A stretch of DNA of 35,138 nucleotides from Deltaproteobacteria bacterium (lineage in GTDB: Bacteria > Desulfobacterota > Binatia > JACPRU01), in NCBI GenBank assembly GCA_016189835.1, contig JACPRU010000071.1, positions 1-35,138 on the forward strand, in the 5' to 3' direction. The notes under the pieces are model-generated. The model saw only the letters and a program-made list of their open reading frames with translations, ran no database searches and had not been told where the DNA came from. Made by a program: the position numbers and the translations under genes. Shown here piece after piece: positions 25,492-33,777 of this stretch (positions are counted from its first letter, which is position 1; the number at the start of each line of letters is the position of its first letter).

Positions 25492-26922
25492 ATGATTCCG
25501 AGCGACGAACCTCGAACCGTGTGGCCCGCGGGCTCCGCCGCCCCGGCCGGCTCTCCCGGCCCGGCGGAGGCGTGGCCGCCGGAGTATCTCCTCGAGCGGA
25601 TGGCGTGGCTGTTGCGACTGCGCTGGATCGCGGTGGCCGGAGTGTCTTTCGCGATCATTTGCGCGGCGGGCCTGCGCGTGGTTCCAGAGTCCCTGCCTCT
25701 GCTGGCGATAGTCCTGGGGCTCGCGGCTTTCAACGTCTACGCGTGGTCTCGCTGGCGGACGCTGTCCGGCCGCCTCAGCACCGTCCGTCTCGAGGCGGCG
25801 ATCTTCTCGCAGCTCGTCGGCGATCTCGTCGCCCTGGCGCTTCTCCTCCACTATAGCGGCGGAGTCGAGAATCCGTTTGCGATGTTCTTCGCTTTCCACA
25901 TGACCATCGCGGCCATGCTGCTCCCCTCCCGGCTTTCCCTGTCCCTGGCTTTGATTGCGGCATCTCTCCACGGCGGCACCGTTCTCGGTGAATTCGCCGG
26001 AGTGCTCGACCATCACCCGCTCTTCACCGTCGTGCATGGCTTCGACCAGCCGGAGCATTCCGCGCTGCTCTGGGCGACGCCGACGTTCGTCCTGGGATAC
26101 CTCCTGTCGTTCTCCCTGATGCTCTTCGGGATCACTTACTTCGTGCAGTCGGTCGTGGAGCGCCACCGTCACGTCGAGGCGCTGCGCCGGGGGCACGAAC
26201 GCGTGGCCGTGTCGCGCGAGCGTCTGGCGCGTGTGGGCGCGCTCGCCGCCGGTGTCGCCCACGCGGTTCGCAATCCGCTCCATGGGCTCATCAACTCGAT
26301 GGATTTGCTGGCGGCCAAGAATACCGCGGACTCTTCGGAGAGAGAGACCCTCGCTCTCATGGGCGAGGCATGCCGTCGCATCGAGGCCGTCACGCAGCGC
26401 CTGCTCGTATTGACCCGCGAAGATCCGCTTTGCAAATCCCCTCACGATCTCGGGCACCTCGTCCAGGAGGCCGTCCGGTGGTTGCCCCACGGCGCGCGCG
26501 GGAGCGCCGCACGAATCGAAACCAGGCTCGACCCCATAGGGGCCGTCGAGGTGGACGCCAACCGTCTCACGGAGGCGCTCATCAACGTCATCGACAACGC
26601 CGTCGATGCGTGTCGCGATGGCGGTGTGGTGAGCGTGCGAACGCTCCTTGGACCCGAGGTCTCGGATTCCGACACCGTGTGCATCGAGGTGAGCGATACG
26701 GGTGCCGGGATCGCCGCCGAGGATCTGGCAAAGGTGTTCGATCCCTTCTTCACGACCAAGGCCGCCGGTGAGGGGACAGGCCTCGGACTCGCGCTCACCC
26801 GCCAGATCGTGGAAGGACATGGGGGCGAAGTGTCGATCGACAGCACGCCGGGGAAGGGAACGCGGGTACGGATCCTGATTCCACGCGAAGAACCCGCATC
26901 GAAGGAAGGAGCGGGGACATGA
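25492..26922 (+). CDS. Membrane histidine kinase with RegB-type quinone motif
   Basis: This is a 476-residue sensor kinase. About six transmembrane helices span 38-220. Just after the third helix sits GGVENPF (residues 123-129), matching the GGxxNPF ubiquinone-binding heptapeptide of RegB/PrrB/ActS. The next segment, AMFFAFHMTIAAMLLP, also resembles RegB. The HisKA box is VAHAVRNPLHG with His257. The N box is INVIDNAVDAC, and the ATP lid has SDTGAGI, DPFFTTK and GTGLGLAL. The kinase part is of the NtrB/HydH-like kind, not the RegB kind. The stop overlaps the start of the sigma54 activator by four bases. The inferred role is to sense quinone redox state and phosphorylate that activator. Confidence 0.88.
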   Translation: MIPSDEPRTVWPAGSAAPAGSPGPAEAWPPEYLLERMAWLLRLRWIAVAGVSFAIICAAGLRVVPESLPLLAIVLGLAAFNVYAWSRWRTLSGRLSTVRLEAAIFSQLVGDLVALALLLHYSGGVENPFAMFFAFHMTIAAMLLPSRLSLSLALIAASLHGGTVLGEFAGVLDHHPLFTVVHGFDQPEHSALLWATPTFVLGYLLSFSLMLFGITYFVQSVVERHRHVEALRRGHERVAVSRERLARVGALAAGVAHAVRNPLHGLINSMDLLAAKNTADSSERETLALMGEACRRIEAVTQRLLVLTREDPLCKSPHDLGHLVQEAVRWLPHGARGSAARIETRLDPIGAVEVDANRLTEALINVIDNAVDACRDGGVVSVRTLLGPEVSDSDTVCIEVSDTGAGIAAEDLAKVFDPFFTTKAAGEGTGLGLALTRQIVEGHGGEVSIDSTPGKGTRVRILIPREEPASKEGAGT

Positions 26923-28295
26923 CGGAGGCCATTAGGGTCCTGGTCGTCGACGATGAACGCATCAGCGGTCATTCGACCGGACAGCAGCTCGGGGCCGCCG
27001 GTTATGTCGCCGCGACGGTGGAAAACGCTTATGCGGCTCTCGAACGGCTCGAGGCGGAGCGATGGGACATCGTGATCACGGACCTGCGCATGCCGGGCAT
27101 GGACGGCCTGGCGTTCATGAGAGAGGCCAAAAAGCTTCATCCCGAGATGGACGTAATCGTGATGACGGCCTATGGCACGGTAGAAAACGCGGTCGCGGCG
27201 ATGCAACAAGGGGCCGCAGACTATCTGACCAAGCCGTTTCGCTTCCCCGAGCTCGACGTGCGTCTGCGCCGGCTCGCCGAACGGCGCGCGTCGAGGCAGG
27301 AGCTCGTCCGGCTGCGGGCGCTGCTCGGCGACGAGGCGATCGACGGGATTCTCGGCCATTCCCCCGGCATCAGACGCGTGTGCGAGCTGGTGCGCTTGTT
27401 CGCCGACAATCCCGCACCGGTCCTCATCCGGGGTGAGACGGGGACCGGCAAGGAGCTGATCGCGCGCGCCATCCACGACCTCGGCCCACGGACCTCGCGG
27501 CCATTCGTCGCCGTTGCTTGCGGAGCGATCCCGAACGACCTTGCCGAGGCGCACTTCTTCGGCCACGAAAGAGGAGCCTTCACGGGTGCCTTGGCGCGTC
27601 GTCGCGGTTTTTTCGAAGAGGCTTCGGGGGGCACGCTCTTTCTCGACGACGTCGACGACCTCGCACTCGATGTTCAGACGAAGCTCCTGCGCGTGCTCCA
27701 GGAGGGCATCGTCCGTCGCGTCGGCGCCGAATCGGACGTGCAGGTAGACGTGCACGTGGTGGCTACGACCAAGATCGATCTCCAGCGCCTGGTGGAGGAA
27801 AATCGGTTCCGGGAAGACCTGTTTTATCGGCTTCGCGGCCTCGAGATTGACCTGCCACCGCTGCGGGAGCGCGGCGACGACGTCCTGCTGCTCGCGCAGC
27901 ACTTCCTCCAGGTGATCGCATCTCGGAGGTCTGCGGCACCCAAGGCGCTTTCGACCGACGTGGCGAGCCGCCTGCGCGATTACGCCTGGCCGGGCAACGT
28001 GCGGGAGCTGAGGCGCGTCATGGAATCGGCCGACGCCCTGTCGAGCGAAGGCGAGATTCGGCCTGAGCACCTGCCCTCGTACCTGTGTGCGAGCGAGGAG
28101 AAGGCGCGCCTGTTCGCGCTGCACCTGGATACACAAGTCGAGGTGAATCTTCCCGAGCTGGTCAAGCAGTTCGAGTCCGAAGTCATCCAGTGGGCGATGC
28201 GCCGCGCGCAGGGGCAGAAGAACTCGGCGGCACAACTTCTCGGTCTCCCCCGCACCACCCTGCAGAGCAAGCTCGGCCCCGTTTCGAACGGCTGA
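26919..28295 (+). CDS. NtrC-family sigma54-dependent response regulator
   Basis: This 458-residue protein has three domains. The receiver (1-120) keeps the acidic pair DDE, phospho-acceptor Asp55 in VITDLRMPG, Thr83 and Lys105. The AAA+ domain (about 140-370) has Walker A GETGTGKE and the sigma54-contact loop GAFTGA. Its Walker B reads LFLDDVDD where LFLDEI is usual. The R-finger region FREDLFYRL is also present. A Fis-type HTH ends the protein (NSAAQLLGLPRTTLQSKL). It is translationally coupled to the kinase through an ATGA overlap. The likely target is the downstream operon, because paired palindromes and a -24/-12 promoter lie in the following gap. Confidence 0.94.
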   Translation: MTEAIRVLVVDDERISGHSTGQQLGAAGYVAATVENAYAALERLEAERWDIVITDLRMPGMDGLAFMREAKKLHPEMDVIVMTAYGTVENAVAAMQQGAADYLTKPFRFPELDVRLRRLAERRASRQELVRLRALLGDEAIDGILGHSPGIRRVCELVRLFADNPAPVLIRGETGTGKELIARAIHDLGPRTSRPFVAVACGAIPNDLAEAHFFGHERGAFTGALARRRGFFEEASGGTLFLDDVDDLALDVQTKLLRVLQEGIVRRVGAESDVQVDVHVVATTKIDLQRLVEENRFREDLFYRLRGLEIDLPPLRERGDDVLLLAQHFLQVIASRRSAAPKALSTDVASRLRDYAWPGNVRELRRVMESADALSSEGEIRPEHLPSYLCASEEKARLFALHLDTQVEVNLPELVKQFESEVIQWAMRRAQGQKNSAAQLLGLPRTTLQSKLGPVSNG

Positions 28296-28301
28296 GACAC
28301 C

Positions 28302-28346
28302 GCCGAAATTCCGGCTTTTCGGCCAGATCCGCGCCGAATTCTCGGC
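28302..28346. promoter_or_regulatory. Candidate tandem enhancer sites for the sigma54 activator
   Basis: Two similar palindromes share the form GCCG-N6-CGGC: GCCGAAATTCCGGC at 28302-28315 and GCCGAATTCTCGGC at 28333-28346. Their centres are 31 bp apart, close to three helical turns. They lie about 200 bp upstream of the -24/-12 promoter, the usual place for NtrC-type enhancers. The first also forms a 7-bp hairpin with 28317-28323 and could be a terminator instead. Confidence 0.55.
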
Positions 28347-28525
28347 TCGAATCACAACCCTGCGGAATGACGGCAGGATTCTCTCCCGCCGCGTGTCTTT
28401 GCGTGGTCGATGCCCGAGTCCAGGCTGATCGGTCGTCGACCGGGCTCTCTCGCCGGCGAGCTACACCGTTTCCCAATACGCCGTCTTGACGTCCCAGTCG
28501 TCGGAATGAGCTGCTGGCGATTACG

Positions 28526-28541
28526 CGGCCCGGCGATTGCT
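28526..28541 (+). promoter_or_regulatory. Sigma54 (-24/-12) promoter
   Basis: CGGCCCGGCGATTGCT matches the consensus TGGCACG-N4-TTGCW: GG at 28527-28528, GC at 28539-28540, exactly 10 bases between them, with TTGCT at the -12 element. Transcription would begin near 28552, ahead of both candidate starts of the ferredoxin subunit gene. The remaining bases from 28347 to 28525 show only a palindrome CTCGCCGGCGAG at 28449-28460. Confidence 0.65.
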
Positions 28542-28660
28542 ACGGATTGCCATGGGAGTCCGCGTTCACCCCTGGGGGAGGATCGACCATCATGAAAGCA
28601 CCTTCGCTACCCATCGTCGGGCAGGATGCTCAACCCGCCGGCCCACCCGAGGAGGTCCTG

Positions 28661-29638
28661 ATGGCGACCTGCTCGCGGTGTGCAAGCCCCATCGGCACCG
28701 AGACGTACCTGCTCGAGGTGGAGAACGCACTGCTCCGCGCGGGATTCACCGACGTCCACCACGTGAGATTGTGCGAAGTCTGCAAACGCGAGGCGGCGAA
28801 CCAGGGACAGGCGACGGGAGCGACGGCTTCGCCGCCGTCGGCCGAGTTGCCTACGACAGCCATGGCGGTCTCCCGGCGGGACTTCGTGACCCGCCTCGCC
28901 GGCGTCGCGAGCGTGGCCGGCGCGGTAGCGGTCGGGCTTTCCGCCGCGACGGGTCTAGCGTCGCCCTCGGAGCCCCGCAAACACCGCTGGGGCATGGTCA
29001 TCGACACTCGTCGCTGCGTCGGCTGCCAGGCGTGCATGGTGGCTTGCAAGGCCGAGAACAAGACCCCGCCGGGCGTGAACTACGTGGTCGTGACCAACAA
29101 CATGCTCGGCGAGCGCCCGGAAGACAAACCGGTATTCAGCGCGAAGCCCTGCTTTCACTGCGAGAAGCCGCCGTGCGTGGACGTCTGTCCGGTGTCGGCG
29201 ACTTTCAAGCGCAAGCAGGACGGTATCGTCGTCATCGACTACGACCGCTGCATCGGCTGCCGTTACTGTCAGACGGCGTGCCCCTACGGCGCCCGCTACT
29301 TCGATTTCGGCGAGGATTACCCGGCCCAGACCGGCGACGGTGCGTACCGGCCGCCGTCGCCGGAATACAACCAGTTCCGCGTCCGCGAGCACGGGGCATC
29401 GCCGGTCGGCAACGTCCGTAAGTGTACGTTCTGTCTGCACCTTCAGGACGAAAACGGCGAATACGACCGAGCCGCCGGGCGCTGGCCGGCGTGCGCCAAG
29501 ACCTGCACGGGTCACGCCATCCGCTTCGGGGATTTCCTCGATCTCGACAGCGAAGTCTCACGTCTGATCCGCCAGCACCAGACGGTGCGGGTCAAGGAAG
29601 AATTCGGCGCTGAGCCCAACGTTCTGTACTTGCTCTAG
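28661..29638 (+). CDS. Tat-exported 4x[4Fe-4S] electron-transfer subunit
   Basis: This is the electron-transfer subunit of a DMSO-reductase-superfamily complex (PsrB/TtrB/NrfC type). Four Cys groups are visible: CVGCQACMVAC, CFHCEKPPCVDVC, CIGCRYCQTAC, and a CTFC pair with ACAKTC after a spacer. The Tat motif SRRDFVTRL and a hydrophobic stretch precede them, so it faces the periplasm. Unusually, the Tat motif is at residue 71. Ahead of it is a small module with CSRC (residues 4-7) and CEVC (38-41) resembling a zinc ribbon. ATG 28661 has GAGGAGG five bases upstream. ATG 28592 also has a purine-rich site, and ATG 28862 would remove the module. It is the first gene of the complex operon. Confidence 0.92.
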   Translation: MATCSRCASPIGTETYLLEVENALLRAGFTDVHHVRLCEVCKREAANQGQATGATASPPSAELPTTAMAVSRRDFVTRLAGVASVAGAVAVGLSAATGLASPSEPRKHRWGMVIDTRRCVGCQACMVACKAENKTPPGVNYVVVTNNMLGERPEDKPVFSAKPCFHCEKPPCVDVCPVSATFKRKQDGIVVIDYDRCIGCRYCQTACPYGARYFDFGEDYPAQTGDGAYRPPSPEYNQFRVREHGASPVGNVRKCTFCLHLQDENGEYDRAAGRWPACAKTCTGHAIRFGDFLDLDSEVSRLIRQHQTVRVKEEFGAEPNVLYLL

Positions 29639-29650
29639 AAGGAGGCGCCC

Positions 29651-30886
29651 GTGGAAGTATTCGCAGAACGCATCAAATCGGCCTTCTGGCTCGTCGGTGG
29701 GCTGATGTTCGCCATCGGGCTCCTCGGTTGGTACGACCGTTTTGCCCACGGACACGCACACGCCGCCTACGGCAACATCGTGGTCTGGGGGCTCTGGGTC
29801 TCCGTCTACATTTTCTTCATCGGACTGTCGGCGGGAGCCTTCCTGGTCTCGTCGCTGGTCTACGTGTTCGCCGTGAAGCGATTCGAGCCGATCGGCCGGC
29901 TGGCCTTGTTCACCGCGCTCGTGACCCTGCTGTTGGCTCTGCTGTCGATCATCGTCGACCTCGGCCACATGGGGCGCGCTTGGCACGTGGTCGTCTACGC
30001 GAACTTCAATTCGCCGATGGCCTGGATGCTGTACCTGTACGCTTTTTACTCGATCATCCTGGCGCTGGAGCTGTGGTTCGTCCTGCGCACGGACTTCGTG
30101 CGCCTGGAGCCGACGGGCGGACCCGGTGCGCGGCTGTATCGCCTGCTGGCGCTCGGCTCGTCTGACGCCTCCGAGGTGCGGATCGCCGCAGACCGTCGCA
30201 TCGTCAAGGTGCTCGCGTCGATCGGCGTGCCCACGGCCATCATGTTCCACGGCGGCGTCGGTGCGCTGTTCGCGACGGTGGCCAGCCGGCCTCACTGGCA
30301 TAGCGGGCTGTACCCGATCCTTTTCGTCCTGTCGGCGCTGGTGAGCGGTGGGGCGTTGCTCGCCGTCGTCGCCGCGGTCTTCCAGGACGGCGTCCGCCGT
30401 CACCGCGAGTTGATCCTCGATCTCGGCCGGCTGGTGCTGGCGCTCACGGCGCTGGACGTGCTGTTCCAGGTCTCCGAGTTCCTGATCGCATTCCGCGGCG
30501 GCATTCCCGGCCACACCGCCGGGCTGCTGCTGGTGATCAACGGGCCCTTCAAGGAGGTCTTCTGGATCGGGCAGGTGCTGCTCGGCACGCTCGTGCCCCT
30601 GGCGCTGCTCGCGCTGCCGACACGAAAGAACCCATGGGCCGTCGTCGTGGCCTGTGGCCTCATCGTGCTGGGGGTCTTCGCGATGCGCCTGAACATCGTG
30701 ATCCCCGGCCTGGCGGTCGAAGAAATCCGCGGGCTCGCCGCCACGGTCAGCACGCCGCGCATCACGGCGCATTACGTGCCATCGGCCGCGGAATGGCTGC
30801 TCACGATCGGCATCGGCGGCCTCGGAATGCTCTTGTTCGGGCTGGGCGAGCGACTGCTCCCCCGGACTCAGGCGGAGGAGAACTAA
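29651..30886 (+). CDS. NrfD/PsrC-family quinone-interacting membrane subunit
   Basis: This is a 411-residue polytopic protein of the NrfD family, which anchors the complex and exchanges electrons (and sometimes protons) with membrane quinone. The family signature GLSAGAFLVSSLVY is at residues 58-71. Eight or more helices fit the hydrophobic profile, with charged residues in DLGHMGRAWH that recall the quinone-site region of PsrC. Translation starts at GTG 29651, with AAGGAGG just upstream, twelve bases after the ferredoxin subunit stop. It would connect a quinol pool to the periplasmic iron-sulfur subunit. Confidence 0.92.
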   Translation: MEVFAERIKSAFWLVGGLMFAIGLLGWYDRFAHGHAHAAYGNIVVWGLWVSVYIFFIGLSAGAFLVSSLVYVFAVKRFEPIGRLALFTALVTLLLALLSIIVDLGHMGRAWHVVVYANFNSPMAWMLYLYAFYSIILALELWFVLRTDFVRLEPTGGPGARLYRLLALGSSDASEVRIAADRRIVKVLASIGVPTAIMFHGGVGALFATVASRPHWHSGLYPILFVLSALVSGGALLAVVAAVFQDGVRRHRELILDLGRLVLALTALDVLFQVSEFLIAFRGGIPGHTAGLLLVINGPFKEVFWIGQVLLGTLVPLALLALPTRKNPWAVVVACGLIVLGVFAMRLNIVIPGLAVEEIRGLAATVSTPRITAHYVPSAAEWLLTIGIGGLGMLLFGLGERLLPRTQAEEN

Positions 30887-30887
30887 G

Positions 30888-33422
30888 ATGTCGTACGAAC
30901 GCGATGACGCGACGGGGCGCCGGCGTTTCCTGCGGACGATCCTCGGGGGCGCAGCAGTCGGCGCGGCAGCCACTGCGGGCTCTGGATGCGTAAGCCTCGG
31001 TTCCAAGGAGCACCCGTTGCCCGGGAACGCCGGGGCCAAGAAGGCGCTCGGGCGGGAGGCCGGGCGGTGGATTCCGTCGTGCTGCAACATGTGCGGCGGT
31101 CAATCGGGGATCCTCGTCCACGTCGTCGACGGCAAGGTCGACAAGATCGAGCCGAATCACTGGAACCCCAACAACTACGGCAACGTCTCGAGCGACTTCT
31201 TCGAGGGTTACACCGAGGAGTACGGCTGCGCCGAAGGTGGCGCGCTCTGCCCGAAGGGCAACGCCGGAATCATGCAGCTCTACGATCCCGATCGCGTCAA
31301 GAAACCGCTCAAGCGCACCAACCCCGATCGCAGCCCGGGCGCGGATCCGGGCTGGCAGGAGATCGGCTGGAACCAGGCGCTCGACGAGATCGCCGGGGAG
31401 CTGCGCAAGCTGCGCGACGCGGGCGAGGCGCACAAGCTGCTGTGGATGAGCGAAGACCACTCCTTTACCCATGCGCAGGGCGACTTCTGCACTCTTTTCG
31501 GAACGCCCAACTACACCAATCACAGCAACGTATGCGACGTCGCGCGCAAGGCGTCGTTCGCCGCGGTGATGGGTCACGACCGGCCGCTCGCCGACTTCAT
31601 CCACTCCAAGTACATCCTGCTCTTCGGATGGAACCCGGTGAGCGCGATCAAGTGGGTGCATCTGCCGCGCATCATAACGCGCGCGGTGGAGCGCGGCGCG
31701 CGGCTCGTCGTCGTCGACCCGTACCTCTCCGACACGGCGGCGAAGGCGCAGGAGTGGGTGGCGATCCGTCCCAGCACCGATGGCGCTCTCGCCCTCGCCA
31801 TGGCGCACGTCATCATCCGTGACGGCCTCTACGACCAGGACTTCGTCGCCCGCTGGACGGTGGGCTTCGATCAGTACGCCGAACTGGTCCGCTCGGCGAC
31901 CCCGGCATGGGCGGAGGGGATCACCTCGGTGCGGGCGAAGGTGATCGAACGCCTGGCGAAGGAGTTGGCGACCACCAAGCCGGCACTCGTCGACGTGTGG
32001 AGTGGACCCGGCCAGCACTCGAACGGCGTGCAGGGCGGCCGCGCGATCGCGATGCTCAACACGCTCGTCGGGTCCTGGGATCGGCCGGGTACGATGGTGA
32101 TCCCCGACAAGAGAGGAAACAAGCACGGCCACTGCGATCCAGACGAAACCGCGGCGAAGACGGTCAAGCAACCGCGCTTCGATGAACTCTCCAAGTACCC
32201 CCTCGGGCACAAGTCGGGCGTCTACACGCAGATGTTCAGCAACCTCGCCGAAGGCAAGGGTCCCTACCAGCCGAAGATGATGTTCTGCGTCTTCCAGAAC
32301 CCCATGATGTCGGTGCCTGGAACGCCGACGGTCGCGGCGGCCCTCGCCAAGCTCGAGAAGCTCGTCGTCATCGACACCATGCTCAGCGAGACGGCCATGA
32401 TGGCCGACTACGTCTTGCCCGGCACCGTCTACCTGGAGCGCTACGATCTCAACAGCCACTGGGTGACCTGGCCGGTGCTGGCGCTCCGCCAGCCGGTGGT
32501 GAGGCCGCTATTCGGCCAGCCGGCGGAGTACGAGATCGTCGCCGAGCTGGGCCGACGCCTGGGCCTGAAGGACCACGAGGACAAGGACTTCTTCCGCGTC
32601 GGTCCGCTGTCGGGACAGCCCATCGAGAACGTGACCGAGTGGTACGAGGACTTTCTCTCGAACGAGCTCAAGAATGGCGCCCCGGCGATGACCCTGGCCG
32701 AGCTCAAGGCGCTTCCCGGCGCCGTCTGGGTCGAGAAGGGCGGAACGAAGTACGAGAAGTACGCCAAGGAGATCCCCGCCGAGAAGCTCGCCACCGCTTG
32801 GTACGACGGCACGCCCGGCGCCGACCGAAAATACGCGGACGGAACGGTCGTCTACGACAAGCCCAAGGCCGAGAAGGGCGTAGCCATCGGCGTCATGGTC
32901 GATGGAACGGTTCGCGCCGGGTTCGCGACGCCCAGCCGCAAGGCCGAGTTCGCGTCGGCGAAACTCGGCGTGATGACGGACGCGCAGGGCAAGCCGGTGG
33001 ATCCGCTTCCATCGTACAGCCCGCGCGACTGGCAGCCCGACGCCGACTTCCCTCTCTACCTCATCAACTGGAAGGAGGCGAGCCACACCCACTCGCGGAC
33101 GCAGAACAACCCTTGGCTTCTCGAGCTGAAGCCCTTCGCTCCGCTGATCATCCACCCGGAGACGGCGGCGCGCCTGGGGATCCACAGCGGCGACGAGGTC
33201 TGGGTCGAGTCGCGCCATGGCAAGGTGCGCGCCAAGGCCGCGGTGTCCAAGCGCATCCACCCCGAGGTGGTCGGCCTGCAGCACGGCTTCGGCCATAGCG
33301 CGCTCGGGGCGCTGGCCAAGGGACGAGGCACCTCCGACTCGACGCTTCGCCCCACCCGCGCGGATCCACTGTCGGGCCAGGCGTTGCACAAGGAAGCGTG
33401 CGTGCGCCTGCGCCGCGTATAG
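30888..33422 (+). CDS. Molybdopterin oxidoreductase catalytic subunit (substrate unknown)
   Basis: This is an 844-residue Mo/W-bisMGD catalytic subunit of the DMSO reductase superfamily. A Tat signal (GRRRFLRTILGG) lies at the N-terminus. The cluster motif is odd: C65-C66-N-M-C69-G-G-Q-S73, then C121 in LCPKGN. The usual third Cys of C-x2-C-x3-C is therefore Ser73, unless Cys65 or Cys114 substitutes. Cys216 in HSNVCDVARKAS is the likely molybdenum ligand, as in PsrA, TtrA and ArrA. The C-terminal dinucleotide-binding domain is complete (LGIHSGDEVWVESRHGKV). The gene order, iron-sulfur, NrfD, catalytic, equals ttrBCA, but this protein is shorter than TtrA as I recall it. A sulfur oxyanion or arsenic substrate is possible. 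Confidence 0.9.
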   Translation: MSYERDDATGRRRFLRTILGGAAVGAAATAGSGCVSLGSKEHPLPGNAGAKKALGREAGRWIPSCCNMCGGQSGILVHVVDGKVDKIEPNHWNPNNYGNVSSDFFEGYTEEYGCAEGGALCPKGNAGIMQLYDPDRVKKPLKRTNPDRSPGADPGWQEIGWNQALDEIAGELRKLRDAGEAHKLLWMSEDHSFTHAQGDFCTLFGTPNYTNHSNVCDVARKASFAAVMGHDRPLADFIHSKYILLFGWNPVSAIKWVHLPRIITRAVERGARLVVVDPYLSDTAAKAQEWVAIRPSTDGALALAMAHVIIRDGLYDQDFVARWTVGFDQYAELVRSATPAWAEGITSVRAKVIERLAKELATTKPALVDVWSGPGQHSNGVQGGRAIAMLNTLVGSWDRPGTMVIPDKRGNKHGHCDPDETAAKTVKQPRFDELSKYPLGHKSGVYTQMFSNLAEGKGPYQPKMMFCVFQNPMMSVPGTPTVAAALAKLEKLVVIDTMLSETAMMADYVLPGTVYLERYDLNSHWVTWPVLALRQPVVRPLFGQPAEYEIVAELGRRLGLKDHEDKDFFRVGPLSGQPIENVTEWYEDFLSNELKNGAPAMTLAELKALPGAVWVEKGGTKYEKYAKEIPAEKLATAWYDGTPGADRKYADGTVVYDKPKAEKGVAIGVMVDGTVRAGFATPSRKAEFASAKLGVMTDAQGKPVDPLPSYSPRDWQPDADFPLYLINWKEASHTHSRTQNNPWLLELKPFAPLIIHPETAARLGIHSGDEVWVESRHGKVRAKAAVSKRIHPEVVGLQHGFGHSALGALAKGRGTSDSTLRPTRADPLSGQALHKEACVRLRRV

Positions 33423-33446
33423 CGCAACCGGTGGGGGACCACATGC

Positions 33447-33698
33447 ATGAAGGACAGCCGCCAGCTCCGCGCCGAGACGGCGAGAATCGATTCCGTCCCG
33501 CGGCTGATCGGCCGCATTGCCGTCATCGCGCTGACCGTCTTCTTGCTGTGGGTGCTCGCCAAGAGTTGCGCCGTGCCTCCGCACGCGCGCGACGGGAAGC
33601 AGACCGATGACCAGGGCGGAAACGAATCCACCAAAGGCGTACCAAGCGTCCCCGCCGCGCCACCCGAAGTCGGGTCAGGCGCGGCAGGCGATCCGTGA
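33447..33698 (+). CDS. Small single-helix membrane protein of the complex operon
   Basis: This is an 83-residue protein with one transmembrane helix (RIAVIALTVFLLWVLAKS, about residues 23-40). The N-terminus is basic and cytoplasmic. The C-terminal tail of about 40 residues is Pro/Gly/Ser-rich and probably periplasmic. No family is recognised. It starts 24 bases after the catalytic subunit, downstream of GGTGGGGGA, and precedes the porin gene by 79 bases. A second ATG at 33443 is out of frame. It may be an assembly or anchoring factor for the complex. Confidence 0.55.
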   Translation: MKDSRQLRAETARIDSVPRLIGRIAVIALTVFLLWVLAKSCAVPPHARDGKQTDDQGGNESTKGVPSVPAAPPEVGSGAAGDP

Positions 33699-33777
33699 GG
33701 CCCGAAGAGACGGTCGGGTCGAGGAAGAGGTACGGGCGAATCTCGGGTCGCTGAGAGGCTCGAGGAGGAGGGCAATC

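Noticed and set aside
25492-26922. Direct naming of the kinase as RegB
   Set aside because: Only the sensor part resembles RegB; the phosphotransfer domain is of the NtrB-like kind and the partner is a sigma54 activator.
30888-33422. Firm assignment as tetrathionate reductase TtrA
   Set aside because: Gene order agrees with ttrBCA, but the protein is shorter than TtrA as I recall it, the regulator is NtrC-type instead of TtrR-type, and no diagnostic motif was recognised.
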